This document shows, one piece after another, positions 34,175-46,800 of a stretch of DNA of 64,000 bases; positions within the stretch are counted from its first letter, which is position 1, and each line of letters begins with the position of its first letter. Made by a program: the position numbers and the translations under genes. The stretch comes from Siphonodentalium dalli (Eukaryota > Mollusca > Scaphopoda > Gadilida > Siphonodentaliidae). The stretch is from assembly GCA_032622095.1 (NCBI GenBank), contig CP136061.1, forward strand, positions 57,925,301-57,989,300, written 5' to 3'. The notes under the pieces were generated by a model. The model was not told the origin of the DNA and made no database searches. It saw only the letters and a list, made by a program, of their open reading frames with translations.

Positions 34175-35670
34175 GCGTAAATTGCATTTAAATTAACACA
34201 TGTATTTGTCTACAATAACCTGGGTTCTCCCCATGTAGAATAAGGGGATTCCTCAGCCCGGCCAATCACACACAGATCCCATGATCCAGTGGTCCATATT
34301 TTCACATGCGATGATCAACTTCTGGCAACACATATACTTGTTTATGCCTGGGTACCCAATTAACATTTTGATATCCTGGGTACCCTAATTAACAGAAACA
34401 TGTCAATGTGACTAATTCAGCATTTATACCTGTCTAGAATTCAACTTTCTGAAAATAACACCGGAGAAAACATATGAATAGTATTATAATACATGATTAT
34501 AATCAACCAACCACTACCTGAATTTGAAGAAAAAAACTCAATGTAAGTCTAATGCCCGATAAAAATGCGTAAATTGCATTTATAAATTAGCACATGTATT
34601 TATTTACAATAACCTGGGCTTTCCCACATGTAGAATCAGGAGATCCCCCACTATCCCTCAGCCAGTTCATACACAGATCCCGCCGTGACCCGGTGGTCCA
34701 TATTTTCACGTCTGACGACCAACTTCTGGCAACACATATTTGTTTACAATAACCTGAGTTTTCCCATAAATTATGTTGAATCAGGAGATTCCCACACCCC
34801 CAGCCAGTTCACAGCCAATCACACACAGATCCCATGACTCGGTGGTCCATATTTTCACGTCTGATGACCAAATTTTGGCAACACATGTATTTGTTTATGC
34901 CGCTGTGAGACAAAATGTGTCATAAATGTGTTTTGGACTCCAATGTCTGAATTATTATGGCTTTAGTTATACACTCTACTTAAGTGAAATGTGTCAATGC
35001 CAGGTGAGATTTTGATATGCATCTTGATTATTATGTATATATATTAAATGTAGAGAATTATAAAATAGGCCAATTCTACTCCAGGGTACCCTAATCAACA
35101 TTTCAGATATTATGATATCCTTGGTACCCTACAAGCCTTGAAATAGGGTGTCTGTCATTTGCAGAATGAGGTCCCCAGAGGGTGAATTTAGTGATGCTAC
35201 CCCGCATAGTGGGCTAGCATCACCAAATTCACTCTCTGGGGACCTCATTCTGCTTACATCTCAGCAGAATGAGGTTCCCAGAGGGTGAATTTGGTGATGC
35301 TAGCCCACTATGCGGGGTAGCATCACTAAATTCACCCTCTGGGGACCTCATTCTGCAAATGACAGACACAATATTTCAAGGCTTGGTACCCTAATCAATG
35401 GAATCATGTCAATGTGACTAATTCAGCATTTATACCTGTCTAGATGGATTCGACTTTCTGAAAATAACACCGGAGAAAACATATGAATAGTATTATAATA
35501 CACGATTATAATCAACCAACCGCTATCTGAATCTGAAAAAAACTCAATGTAAGTCTAATGCCACAATAAAAACATATATGAATAGTATTGTAAATACATG
35601 ATTATGATCAACCAACCACTACCTGAATCTGACCAAAAAAACTCAATGTAAGTCTAATGCCACAATAGAA
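34175..35670. repeat. Local complex of long direct repeats 3' of STK40
   Basis: 'gcgtaaattgcattta' begins related stretches at about 34174 and 34566. 'tccatattttcac' recurs near 34297, 34698 and 34847. The stretch with 'gtcaatgtgactaattcagc' and 'gaatagtattataatac' occurs at 34400-34555 and 35405-35570, with a partial third copy at 35575-35670. A MITE (35132-35385) is inserted within. Confidence 0.7.
35132..35385. mobile_element. CAAGCCTTG-family foldback MITE with perfect 8-bp TSD
   Basis: 254 bp, palindromic over nearly its full length (caagccttgaaatagggtgt ... inverted). Flanked by gtacccta at 35124-35131 and 35386-35393. An 8-bp duplication points to hAT-type (or P-type) integration. This is the best-preserved copy and defines the ends of the family. 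Confidence 0.9.
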
Positions 35671-35715
35671 AAATTTCTCATCTGATTTTCTGGTATAAAA
35701 CTTTACTATAAAGTT

Positions 35716-35815
35716 TTAACCCTTTCCTTACAAAATGCTCATTGATGAGTAGTTCCCTTAGGAAATGTTCAGATAATAACTTCAACAAACATTAATATCT
35801 GAACATTTCCCTCCA
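35716..35815. repeat. Small inverted-repeat element
   Basis: Contains 'aatgctcattgatgagtagt' and 'aatgttcagataa ... ttaatatctgaacatt'. A related inverted copy sits at 50245-50330 in STK40 intron 3. Confidence 0.5.
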
Positions 35816-36336
35816 ACAAATTGGGATCCTTCAGCTGTCATCTGCTTTTATTTCCTAAACATCCCTCCTAATAAATAATAGACCAATCCAATGTATACTT
35901 TCATAACTAAATGGGAGAATCCATTAGTAAAGATAAAGCCCTGTGGCAGTTTTCAAGTATTTTTATTTATGATTTTATTTGGTCATCGGATGAAAATAGG
36001 AATACAAATATTTTCTTCACCATAAGAGGAGTTTCATTGGCTAAGAAGTTTATGAAGTAGTATAAAATAACAACCACGCTCTCTCGGGATTCCCAGAATA
36101 CTTTATTGATGAGACAACAATAATACTTCAACAAGAAGATGGGAAATTATATATTATCCCCGCACAACCGCTTGTAATGATATGTGAAAGAAGGCTTCAA
36201 CAACAATTTGGACACGCAACTGAACAACAACCACCATATAGCAACAGGTATGGCTCAAAAGTATGGCCGAGTCTCATTAATGGAGCATTTGGTTGAGAAG
36301 TAGGGTCATGTTCGTTGTGGCTTCAGTAATAATGGG

Positions 36337-36756
36337 ATATAGAGTCTGACATTTACAGAATGGGGTCCACAGAGGTTGAGTTTAGTGATGCTAACCCACA
36401 AAGCAGGCTAACATCACCAAATTTACTCTCTGGTGACCTCATTCTGCTTAGACCTCATCTTCTGGGAATTATCTCTAATCTCAAATGTTTTTAGTTACAC
36501 CTTCCCTTCTGTTCAGTTTCTATATCCCCTAACTTGCAGAAGATAAATGCATAATGGAAGTGACTAATGGGTGAACATCACCAACTTCAACTAGGGAACT
36601 TAAATCTGATCCTAGGTCTCCCATAGCAGTTGAAGCCTAAGATGAGGTTCCCTGAAGGTGAATTTGGTTATACTAGCTCGCTGTGCAGGATAGCGACAAT
36701 AAATTCACCCTCTGTGAACCTCATTCTGCAAATGTCAGAAACACTATATCCAGGCT
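36337..36756. mobile_element. Degenerate CAAGCCTTG-family MITE
   Basis: Both arms are recognisable ('ctgacatttacagaatgggg' left; 'cctcattctgcaaatgtcag' right, ending in caggcttg) with a long centre containing 'tatcccctaacttgcagaag'. The left terminus is eroded. Confidence 0.65.
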
Positions 36757-36759
36757 TGA

Positions 36760-37576
36760 ATAGTAGGATCCCACTGATTAGCACAATCCCATTAATGGCT
36801 GGCTTAATTGTGTAGTAGGGTCCTGCTAATGGCAGGCTTCATTGAGTAGAAGTTCCTGTTAATGGGAGGCTTGGTTGTTTATTAGGCTCCTGCTAATAGC
36901 AGGTTTGGTTGATTAGTAGGGTCCTCCTAATAGCAGGTTTGGTTCAGGAGTCCTGTTAGGTAATAGCAGGCTTGGTTGATTAGTAGGGTCCTCCTAATAG
37001 CAGGTTTGGTTCAGGAGTCCTGTTAGGTAATAGCAGGTTTGGTTGATTAGTAGGGTCCTCCTAATAGCAGGTTTGGTTCAGGAGTCCTGTTATAGCTGGC
37101 TTGGTTGAGCAGTAAGGGCCCTGCTGATAGCTGGCTTGGTTGCGAAGTAGGTTCTAGTTAACAATGCCGGTTTGATTGATAAGCAGGGCCCCATTGATTG
37201 ATTATCATGATCCTTTTAATTGTAGATTTAGATGAGTAGCAGGATCAAGTTTCTGTTTACAATGGCCAGATACTGATAAACAGGGACTTAATGGTAGGTT
37301 CGGTTGATTAGCGTGTTCTTGTTTGAGCAGGTTTGGTTTTAGTGGGGTTCCATAATTGGACAGTTTGGTTGCGTAGCAAGATCAGGTTAATAATGGCCAG
37401 TTTGATTGATAAGCAGGGCCTCGTTAATGGCCGGTTTGGTGAGTAATGGGTCCCAGCTAACAGCTAGATTGGTTGAGTAGTAGAGTCTTGCTAATATCAG
37501 GTTTGGTTGATTATCAGGGCGCCATTAATGGTTGCCATGGTTGTGTAGTAGAAACCAGTTAATGGCGGCCTTGGTT
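36760..37576. repeat. Minisatellite forming the STK40 3' flank and C-terminal codons
   Basis: About 25 degenerate units of 30-35 bp ('ggtttggttgattagtaggg', then 'tcctgctaatagca'), including a higher-order 65-bp repeat at 36895-37090. The last unit (about 37559-37576) overlaps the end of the STK40 coding region. On the minus strand the array would form the proximal 3' UTR. Confidence 0.85.
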
Positions 37577-37877
37577 GAGTAAATGCCTGTGAGCTATAGC
37601 TTCCGTTGTTGTAAGAGGCTGAGCATCTGAGTTCAGTCTTCTGATTGGAGTAGGTGGTAATCTTCTGCGCAATGAACTTGATTTTGTTTGTTTCGATTCA
37701 CCTGCAGAATCGGATTGCACTTGTCGTAATTTTAGTTCCAATTCGGATGGCTTCCGAGATGTTACATAACTACAAGAAGCAGTGGATGTACTGGCCTGAT
37801 CTTTCTTACTATCGTCAGATTCCTCGTCAATGTCAGGAACAACTTGTAAGGGACCTGATGTCATTGACATAGCTTTC
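37559..37877 (-). other. STK40: STK40 last coding exon
   Basis: 319 nt: one base completing Trp374, then residues 375-479 and TAA. Contains SGPLQVVPDID, an acidic/Ser-rich linker, a basic stretch SSSLRRRLPPTPIRR and the conserved DAQPLTT. The last codons (LLNQGRH) and the stop fall in the terminal minisatellite unit. Acceptor ttcattccag. Confidence 0.93.
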
Positions 37878-40800
37878 CTGGAATGAAAGAGAAATAAAGA
37901 CTTGTATGCAATAAAAGAGGACAACTTTAAAAATCCTTGTTCAGGCCGAGTGGTATACTAGATTATAGTTTAGCAAGAGAAGCCTAACTGTCTTAGTAAA
38001 GTGTAGGTCGGTACAACTTGTCATAAGTTGCTTGTTAAGTATGATAACTTACGTAATTAGGTATTTGGTTTACCAATACTTTTTGTATTAAAATATCGTG
38101 TAACTGGGGTTAAGCTCTTCAGGTGAATTGTCAGTATGTACTACAACTACTTAGTATATGGCTACACACATTTCACCCACACCATCTTCCAGCGATGTAT
38201 GACTCACGTAAGAAACGCAAGTCGAACAATCCGACACAGCTAGGTGAACCTAACACAAATACGGAGTTTAGGAACATGAAAACCTTCCACACGTTGAAGT
38301 TCAATATCCCCCCAAAACAAATTAGCTTTAAACAAAGCCACCAGATATGAAGGAGAACACAACATCTGTGACCTCTCATACCGTGTCAGTCTCACATACT
38401 GACCCATATATTGAGACCAACACTCGGAACCGGCAAAACACAGAATATAACTGGATGTTCCTACTAAGGACATTATATCCAGATGGCACGACCAGGTCAG
38501 ACACCTTATGGTCAGTGTTCGCACTGCCACTTGCCAAATTTGCCAACGGCCAAAATAATTCACATTTGGCAAAAAATCTTCATTTGGCAAAAGTTTTTTT
38601 TATATTAGAGGTGTTTTATTATGGTCTCGGAAAAGTTAATACCTCCATTAAGATTCAGTTAATCTGATAGCATTAGTAACGATGGGTGGAGGGATAACCC
38701 GTATTTAGTGAGATGTTCCCTTCTACCATTTTATTATTTGGTGATTGGTTTATTGTTATGTGATAAACCATAATAGAGATGCGAGTATAATTATTAACTA
38801 ACTGCTTTCCTATCGATATCAAAGGTCGTTTAAACCACAAGTTATGAAACATAAGACTCAATCAAGGTTGCAGAAAATGATACTATCGGGGATAAGATTT
38901 GGCAAAAAATAATTTTATTTGGCAAATTATTTGGCAAAAATAAATTTTGGTCCATCGCGGATGCTACTTGTGGTGAATAAAATTAATCTCGAGTGCTAGT
39001 AAAGACATATATAAACACCTCCAAATAAGTAAGTTCCCAGAAAAAGTTTTCGACAAATTTTGCATGTATGATCAGTATCATATGACTGATTTGGAAATTT
39101 TAGTTTGAAAACTTTTGAATATCCCAAATGTAAATGCTTGGCATTTGTTCTATCATTCTCTATTAATATCTCAGATATATTCCACCCATGATTGCAATTG
39201 TATATTATGTGAAATCAATTGCTAATCAGAATGCCTCTAACGTGTTGTCATGATTCATAATTTCCTGCCGATCATGTATAAAAAATAAATAAAGGTAAAA
39301 AACAATTCATGCTTGCATGCTACACCAAGTTCGCTCTCAATATAACCGTATTTCACAGCAAGGAGTTTAAGTTTGAGGCAAGAGTTGGAGGCCCCATGCC
39401 CTCATTATAATGAATGGATACTGGACCGAGAGCTTTCCAGTGAATGGCAACAAGCCATATTTCCGACTAAATCCTGAAAAATTTCCCCTAATTCTGCTGT
39501 GGTTTAGGGGCAGTGTTCGCGCTGGACCGAAAAAAACTTTAGCCAAAAGTTTAGCCAAATGAAAATTTTATTAGCCAAATGAAAAAAACTTTAGCCAAAT
39601 GTTTTTTAGCCAAATTAAAAAAAATATGGCCAAATTAAATCATCGTTTTCTGGTCGGTTCACAATTAATGACTAAAACGTCAAATCTAACAGGCACAGGT
39701 AAAATACACAATAATTTAACTAATTTTGATGAACTAGAAATATTTGTTTATCTATCATTTATTAAAAATTTATCAATATTTATGTGAAAGAGTGATTGGG
39801 GGGGGGGGGGGGGGGGGGTAACCCGGGATTGTCCTTCTTATAATGTCATTAATTTTTTGTTTTATATCAATATCTTTTTTTAAATCATTAAATGTTAATT
39901 ATCCTTCCGAAAATATTTAAGTGACATCTGGAAATTAATAACTTAATATTGTTACGCCATTATCAAATTGCAATCTGTCATAAAAGCATGCATATTATTT
40001 TGAATGTATCGGTATTGACGACAAATAGCCACAAAATATCCGTGAGTGACCAGACAGACAATGGGGGATTAGCGGATTAAATGTAAAATAATGATTTTTT
40101 GCTGTTTCGTGCAGAGTGACGGGTTTCCCTTTGTACTGTCCGCGATCGGGTTTCCCTTTGTACAGTCGGCGATATATTCCCACTTACGATGTTTTCGGAC
40201 TAGATCGTTCACATCACAAAATTGAAAACCCACTTGCCAAAAATTCATGCTTTCAGTCTCCATTTGGGGTCAAAAAAGGTTTAGCCAAAAGATTAGCCAA
40301 ATGAAATTTTTATTAGCCAAATTCAAAAAAGATTAGCCATTGGCTAATTTGGCTACCGACAGCGCGAACACTGTTTAGGGGTAGATTATTTAGGACATTA
40401 CTGTACCAAGTCACTAATGAGAAGTCTACCTGTCGTTACTGAAAATTCTCACATTTGAACATTGACTAAATACCCAGCATATGCGAACATGTTAAATCTT
40501 ATTGAACAAAGTTATTTTGTGATTTTTGGAAAGTCGACTCTTCCCATTCAATTAGTGTTCATTCAGGCGTGTGGTTACATACAAGCCTGAGTTTAGTGTG
40601 CCTGCCATTTGCTGAATGAGTTCTCCAGAGGGAGAATTTAGTGATGCCATCCGCATAGCAGGCTAGCATCACTAAATTCATCCTCTGGGGACCTCATTCT
40701 ACGTAGGCCTCATCTTCTCTGGAAAGTTTCTTTATTATAAAATTTCTATAGAAACTTCTTCACATTACACTAGATTCTATTTCTTTTTTAGTTTAGTTTT

Positions 40801-43800
40801 CTATATCCCCAAGTTGGCAGACGACACATTGCATAATCGAGTTTACCAATGGGCGCACATCACAATATTCACCATTTGGCAACTTCAATCTGAGTCTATG
40901 TCTCCCTAACAGATGAGGCCATGCAGAATGAGGTCCCCAGAGGGTGAATTTGGTGATGCTATGATAGCACTAAATTCACCCTCTGGAGACCTCATTCTGC
41001 AAATGACAAGCACACTAAACTCAGGCTTGTTTACATATATAAGATTATCTTCCAAAAGTTTCATTGCATTATAATTATATCTGAAGATATTCTCAAAAAT
41101 ATCAGGGGGGGGGGGGGGGACATACTTTTTTTTTAGGTGTTGATTGTATAAGACTTATGCGCAAGCGTAACCTGGCAGTAAATGTTGTAATTTAGATGGA
41201 ATCTCAAGTTCAACTCAACTTCAAGCCTGGTTATAAGCCAACGATCAAGGACAGCGAGTGTCCTGAACAAAATTTGAAGATATCTACACTACACGATTGA
41301 CTTTTTGTAATACAGCATGACCGATGTGATTTTCTCTTGATCTAAGTAGGTTAGCTGTATAATGAAGGAATGACCAAGATCACCAACATACTCTACATAA
41401 AGTTTTAATATTTTTAATGAAAATGAAATCAAGTCTAGAGATCAAGATGAAGAGATAATTATAAAGTAAAATCCAAGATGGCCACTGGCGGCCATGTTTT
41501 CCAACAAAATTCAAATCATTTCATAGCTCCCATCTTGTGGTCACCCCAAAGATCGATATGAAGTTTGGTGACGATCCGATGAGGGATATGGTCTGTAGGT
41601 GTGCTAAATGATTTAGTCATCCAAAGAGTAAAATCCAATATGGCTGCCGGTGGCCATGTTTTTTAACAGAATTTGGAAAAATTATATTACTCCCATCTTG
41701 TGGTCATCCCGAACGTTTAGTGACGATCGGACAAGGGATGTCGTCTGTTGGGTGTACCAAATGATTTAGTCATACAAAGAATAAAATCTAAGATGGCCGC
41801 TGGCAGCCATGTTTTCCCAACAAAATTTTGAATAATTTTATGGCTCCCATCTAGTGGTCACCCAAAATATCCATATGAAGTTTGGTGATGATCAGGGATG
41901 TGGTCTGTTGGGTGTGCGAAAGGATTTAGTCATGCAATGATTAAAATCCAAGATGGCTGCCGGTGGCCTTTTTTTTTCAGAAAAAGATTATTTCATTTCG
42001 ATAGCTCCCATCTAGAGGTGATCCTAAACATGCCTGTTACTTTCAAAAACAATTCTCTAATAAATGCGGCCTGAGGGTGTGCCGATAGATTCAAATCTGA
42101 AATCCAAGATGGCTGCTGGCAGCCATGTTTTTTTTTTTTTTTTTGGAAAAAATTGACGCCTCCCATCTAGAGGTCATCTGGAAGTTTCAAATGATGTTTG
42201 GTGATGATCGGATGAGGGAGGTGGCCTGTAGGGTGTGTCCAAGAATTAAATCAAAGAGTTAAATACAAGATGGCAACTGGCAGCCATGTTTTTCAAAGAA
42301 ATTCGGAAAACTTTTAGGGCTCCCATCTAGAGGTCACCCCGATGATCCATATGAAGTTTGGTGATGATCATATGAGAGATGTGGTCTGTACATGTAGGTT
42401 GGCCCCAAGGATTTAGATATGCAAAGAATAAAATCCAAGATGGCTGCCATCAGCCATGTTTCTGGCAGCCATGTTTTATGGCCGAATGACCCCAAAATGA
42501 CTCATTCCCATCTACATGTCAATATTAACATCCACGTCAAATTCATGAGGATCAGAATAACACTCCGGCCTGTACCCCATGCTAATGGATTGAATTTTAA
42601 ATCCAAAATGTCGGCTGCTGGCCATGTTTTTTTGCCGAAAAACCCCAAAATGACTCTTTCGCATCGACATGTCAATGTCAACAGCCATGACAAATTTAAT
42701 AATGATCCGACCAAAGGTAAGACCTGTAGCCCGTGCCAAAGAATTTGGTTGTGCAAAGAGTAAAATCCAAGATGGCTGCCGGTGGCCATGTTTTATGGTC
42801 GATTGACCCCAAAATAACTCGTTCCCATTTACATGTCAATGTTAACATCCATGACAATTTCATGATGATCTGTCCAATGGTGCGACCTTTAGCCAATGCC
42901 AAAGAATTTAGTCCTGCAAAGAGTAGAATGTTATAAGGCCGAATGAACCCAAAATCACTGAGAATGATGAAACAAGAGTTTAATATTACCACTGAGCAAT
43001 AATGACACCAGCCGCTTCCAGAACTTGAGAAACAGTCATTCGACTTCGAGGGTCAAGAACCAGTAGTCCCTTGATGATGGCAATTGTGTTTTCTGAAACT
43101 CGGCCATCGCTGTAAAAGTAAATAGATGTAAACAAAAGTTTTGGATACAAAGAAAGTTCAACATAGAGACTTCAGTGTTATTAATCTTAACAGTTTGAAA
43201 ATTCATCAAATTTCCTTATGCGAGTGCAGGCGTGCAAAACACAGTAGCTAAAACGGGAACAAAACGAATGAACACTCTGTTGCATGTCCTCATAGTAGTG
43301 AACATCCATACGAAATTCATAAGAGATCTGAGTACTGCTCTTATCACCTGAACAGATATTGGAAGGCCATAAGGATGCCCTGGTGGGACGGGCACATGCA
43401 CAAAAACAGTATACCGCCATTCCTTTATTTTTAAAAGGGGGGTATATTAATAAATTTAAATTTGCGACACCAAACATAACGCCCTAAATAATTGACTCCT
43501 TAACAATAGCAGAATTATAGGTAGCTTTTCAGGATTTATTCAGAAATATGGCTTGTTGCCATTCATCGGAAGGCTCTCACTGAGAGCTTTCCGATGAATG
43601 GCAACAAGCCATAATTCCAACTAAATCCTGAAAAGTTACCCATAATTCTGCTATGGTTGAGGAGTCGATTATTTAGGGCATTACTGTAGCTCTCAAGCCT
43701 CTGCATTAGTTATATGGTAACAACTGCATCATGAATGCAATCAAAGCATTATGACTTACTTTGGTATGGTGAACTCGGCTGCCTTTATTTTTCTGAATAG

Positions 43801-46800
43801 CTCTTGTGGCACGCTATCGTAGAAAGGAAACTGGCCAAATAGCATGGTGAAGAGTACAACACCTAGAGCCCACATATCACTGGGCTTACCAAGGTAGGGA
43901 CGGCCTGCAAATAGACAATACATATCACTTATTGTAACTCAAATTGGACACCATTACTTATCCCTAAATGTACATTCTGATTTTGCTGAATTTAATAGAC
44001 TGAGTGTTAATAATCAGCTGATGATCGGAAATGACAATCGGAATCAACCGATTATGGCCCATTGGATGACAATCGGCACTTGGGTTTCAACATCGGCATT
44101 ACCGATTATCTAAATAATAATCAGGTGCTTGTTTTTCTTCAATAAACTGTGTTAAATATGACGATGTTTTGTTGAATAAATGACCAGTAAACATAGGGGA
44201 ATGTGTTACAAACTGCAAACTTGAAGATATACAACCATGTCCTCTCCAGAATACCATTACCGCGGGTCTATGTTTGAACAATATATTACAGCGGGGATCG
44301 CCGGGGAAGCACTTGACACTTTCGGTTCGAGCATGGATGACGCCACGTTAACATGATTGTGCATATCTATTATGTATAGTGTAGTGTTTACAACATCCTC
44401 ATTGTTCACCAATTAACAACTACTATTCAATGTAATGGACCCTATTAATCACCAGTATTCACACTGATATCAGGTCAGCCAGTGACCTCAATGACCTCTT
44501 GTCTATAAGCCAACATTATTGAAACTACCGCTGTCAGCAGTAAACTAGTGTCGTGTCATGCCACGTGCTGCTCGCATGTTATGCATGGTTTCCATGGTAT
44601 TGTCTCTACAGTTGATTTCAGAATAATGTGGTATAAAATCAAAAGCCCTTCCTCAGATTGAGGTCTCATGTTGGATTCTTGTAATGATAATATTTTATTA
44701 ATTGGATAGGGAATAAATACATTGGTATCACTTATTAATAGTTTATTTGTTTTTATTTGTAATTAAATATTTTGTTCCTGTGTTTGTAGCCCAAAATTCA
44801 GATCCCCGCTATTGACTTACAGTTTTATAAGGCGCATGCACATTTTGACGGGAAATACTGGGTCAACAAGTAGCGACTTATAGGCAGAAATCTTGAGCAT
44901 AATATAACATGTGTATTATTTGTCAGGACACAGGAATTTGTCCACCCATACCTACCTTTATACTTACCCAAATGTATATTTATGTATAGCAGTATATTAC
45001 TGCCATTGGTGGTTCCAAAATGTGCTTCCAAATCTAAGTAATATATAACACATATAACATATTCTGGTGTAATTATTACAATAATCGGAATCAACATCGG
45101 AATCGGCCGATTATGATCTAACATAATGGCAATCGGTGCAAGGCTCTTTTTAATAACTGAGTTTTAATAACAAGAGCATTTTAGCCATTTCGAATTGTAC
45201 TACCTTAAAATAAACTAATAATTTGAGCTTACAAAGAATATCTGATATACCCCTGATTGCAATGGCAAAATATGGTCAAATTTTTTCGAACTTGGCCTGT
45301 ATTATTAGCTGGGAAATACACGTACCAACTTTGGTTCAGATCAAATAATACCACCTGGAGTTATCGACCGGAAACCAAAAATGTTAACGGACGGAATGAT
45401 GGACAGATGGACGGACGGACGGACTGATTACATAATACATGTATGGGCATATCAAAATTATGTAAACCTATGACTCACCACTCAGTACGTCTGGGCTGAT
45501 ATAAGCTGGACTTCCTCGCTGGTCCTTCAGTAGGTCCTTCTCTGACACAAGATGTTTCCCCAAACAGAAGTTTGTCAGCACAATCCTCCGGTTTCCTTTG
45601 TTTAGTACCATGTTACCTAGTTTAAGGTCCCTATGTACAATGTTTTTCTGAAAGTTACAGTGAAAGAAAATTACAAATTCCGTGCCATCATCACACTATT
45701 TACACTCTACTGTGATCGGAGAATTGAATCACGTGACACGTCACGTGGTTTTGTTGCAAATGAACCGGTGCTCTAGAAACCCACCGATCGCAAATAAGTT
45801 CCCTACGAATCTACGATGATAATGAGAATAAATAATTGAGGAAATAATTGAGGGATTTTCTGTTAATCATGAAATCAAATAAATACTTCCCTGCCAGTGT
45901 ATAGAAAATAAACGATACTCAGTCTCAGAGTCAGCTCAAAATAAAAAACAAAACAAAAGAAAACGTGCACACACACTGTGTGGCACACATACTGTGTGAC
46001 ACACATTATAATTATGAATGATTATATATACGATGTGTACATAGGCCTACTTTGTAAGTTGCCATAACTTCCGTAAGGCGTACGTAACAAGCAGAGAGTT
46101 AGACTCAGTTAGTGTCGACGAACACTTTTGTGGAAGCCCCTCCCTCTTTACCTGTGTTGGTTAGAAATGCGCACTACAAATTTTTGCGTCCGCGGTATAG
46201 CTAGGGAGTATGAAATGTGCGCGAGCGTAGAAACTAAATGACGCAATGCAAAGACCACGTGACATTAACCTGGAACATGCGTGAGACGTCGGTCAAGTAC
46301 GCCGCGACCTAATATTTACTGTTTATGGACCACGTACTTTTTAGAAGTCAAATATAGAGTTACTGCTCTTGTAATGATAATGGTTAACTTGAATTATCGC
46401 ATTGGCGAATTTCGGCGTAGTTCTATGTCAAGCTCGACGTTAGGACATATGTTTGGACTTTGGAAAGCTTCTTGAACATAGACTAGCTATCTTTGCTGCT
46501 TTTCTGACCCACATTTAGTGAAACCATGCATTGTCAATGCCAGCTGATGAGATTAGATACTGTATTTCGACTAGTCGACTGTGGAAGTTAGAGTCGATTA
46601 CCCGAAAAACCAGCGTCGACGATTATTTGTCGACTAATCGTTTGAACACTACAATGAACATCAAAGATATGTCTGTTCCTGGCTTATAGTTTTGAAGAAA
46701 GATAATTCAGTGAAGTGTCTATGTAGAATCCACTGTAGAAAATTATAAGTCTGAACAAATTACAACTATTTGAAAATGTACTTTTGTTGAATCATTTACT

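Noticed and set aside
39797-39818. Long G homopolymer as a functional quadruplex
   Set aside because: An uninterrupted G run inside a MITE is most simply a slippage or assembly feature.
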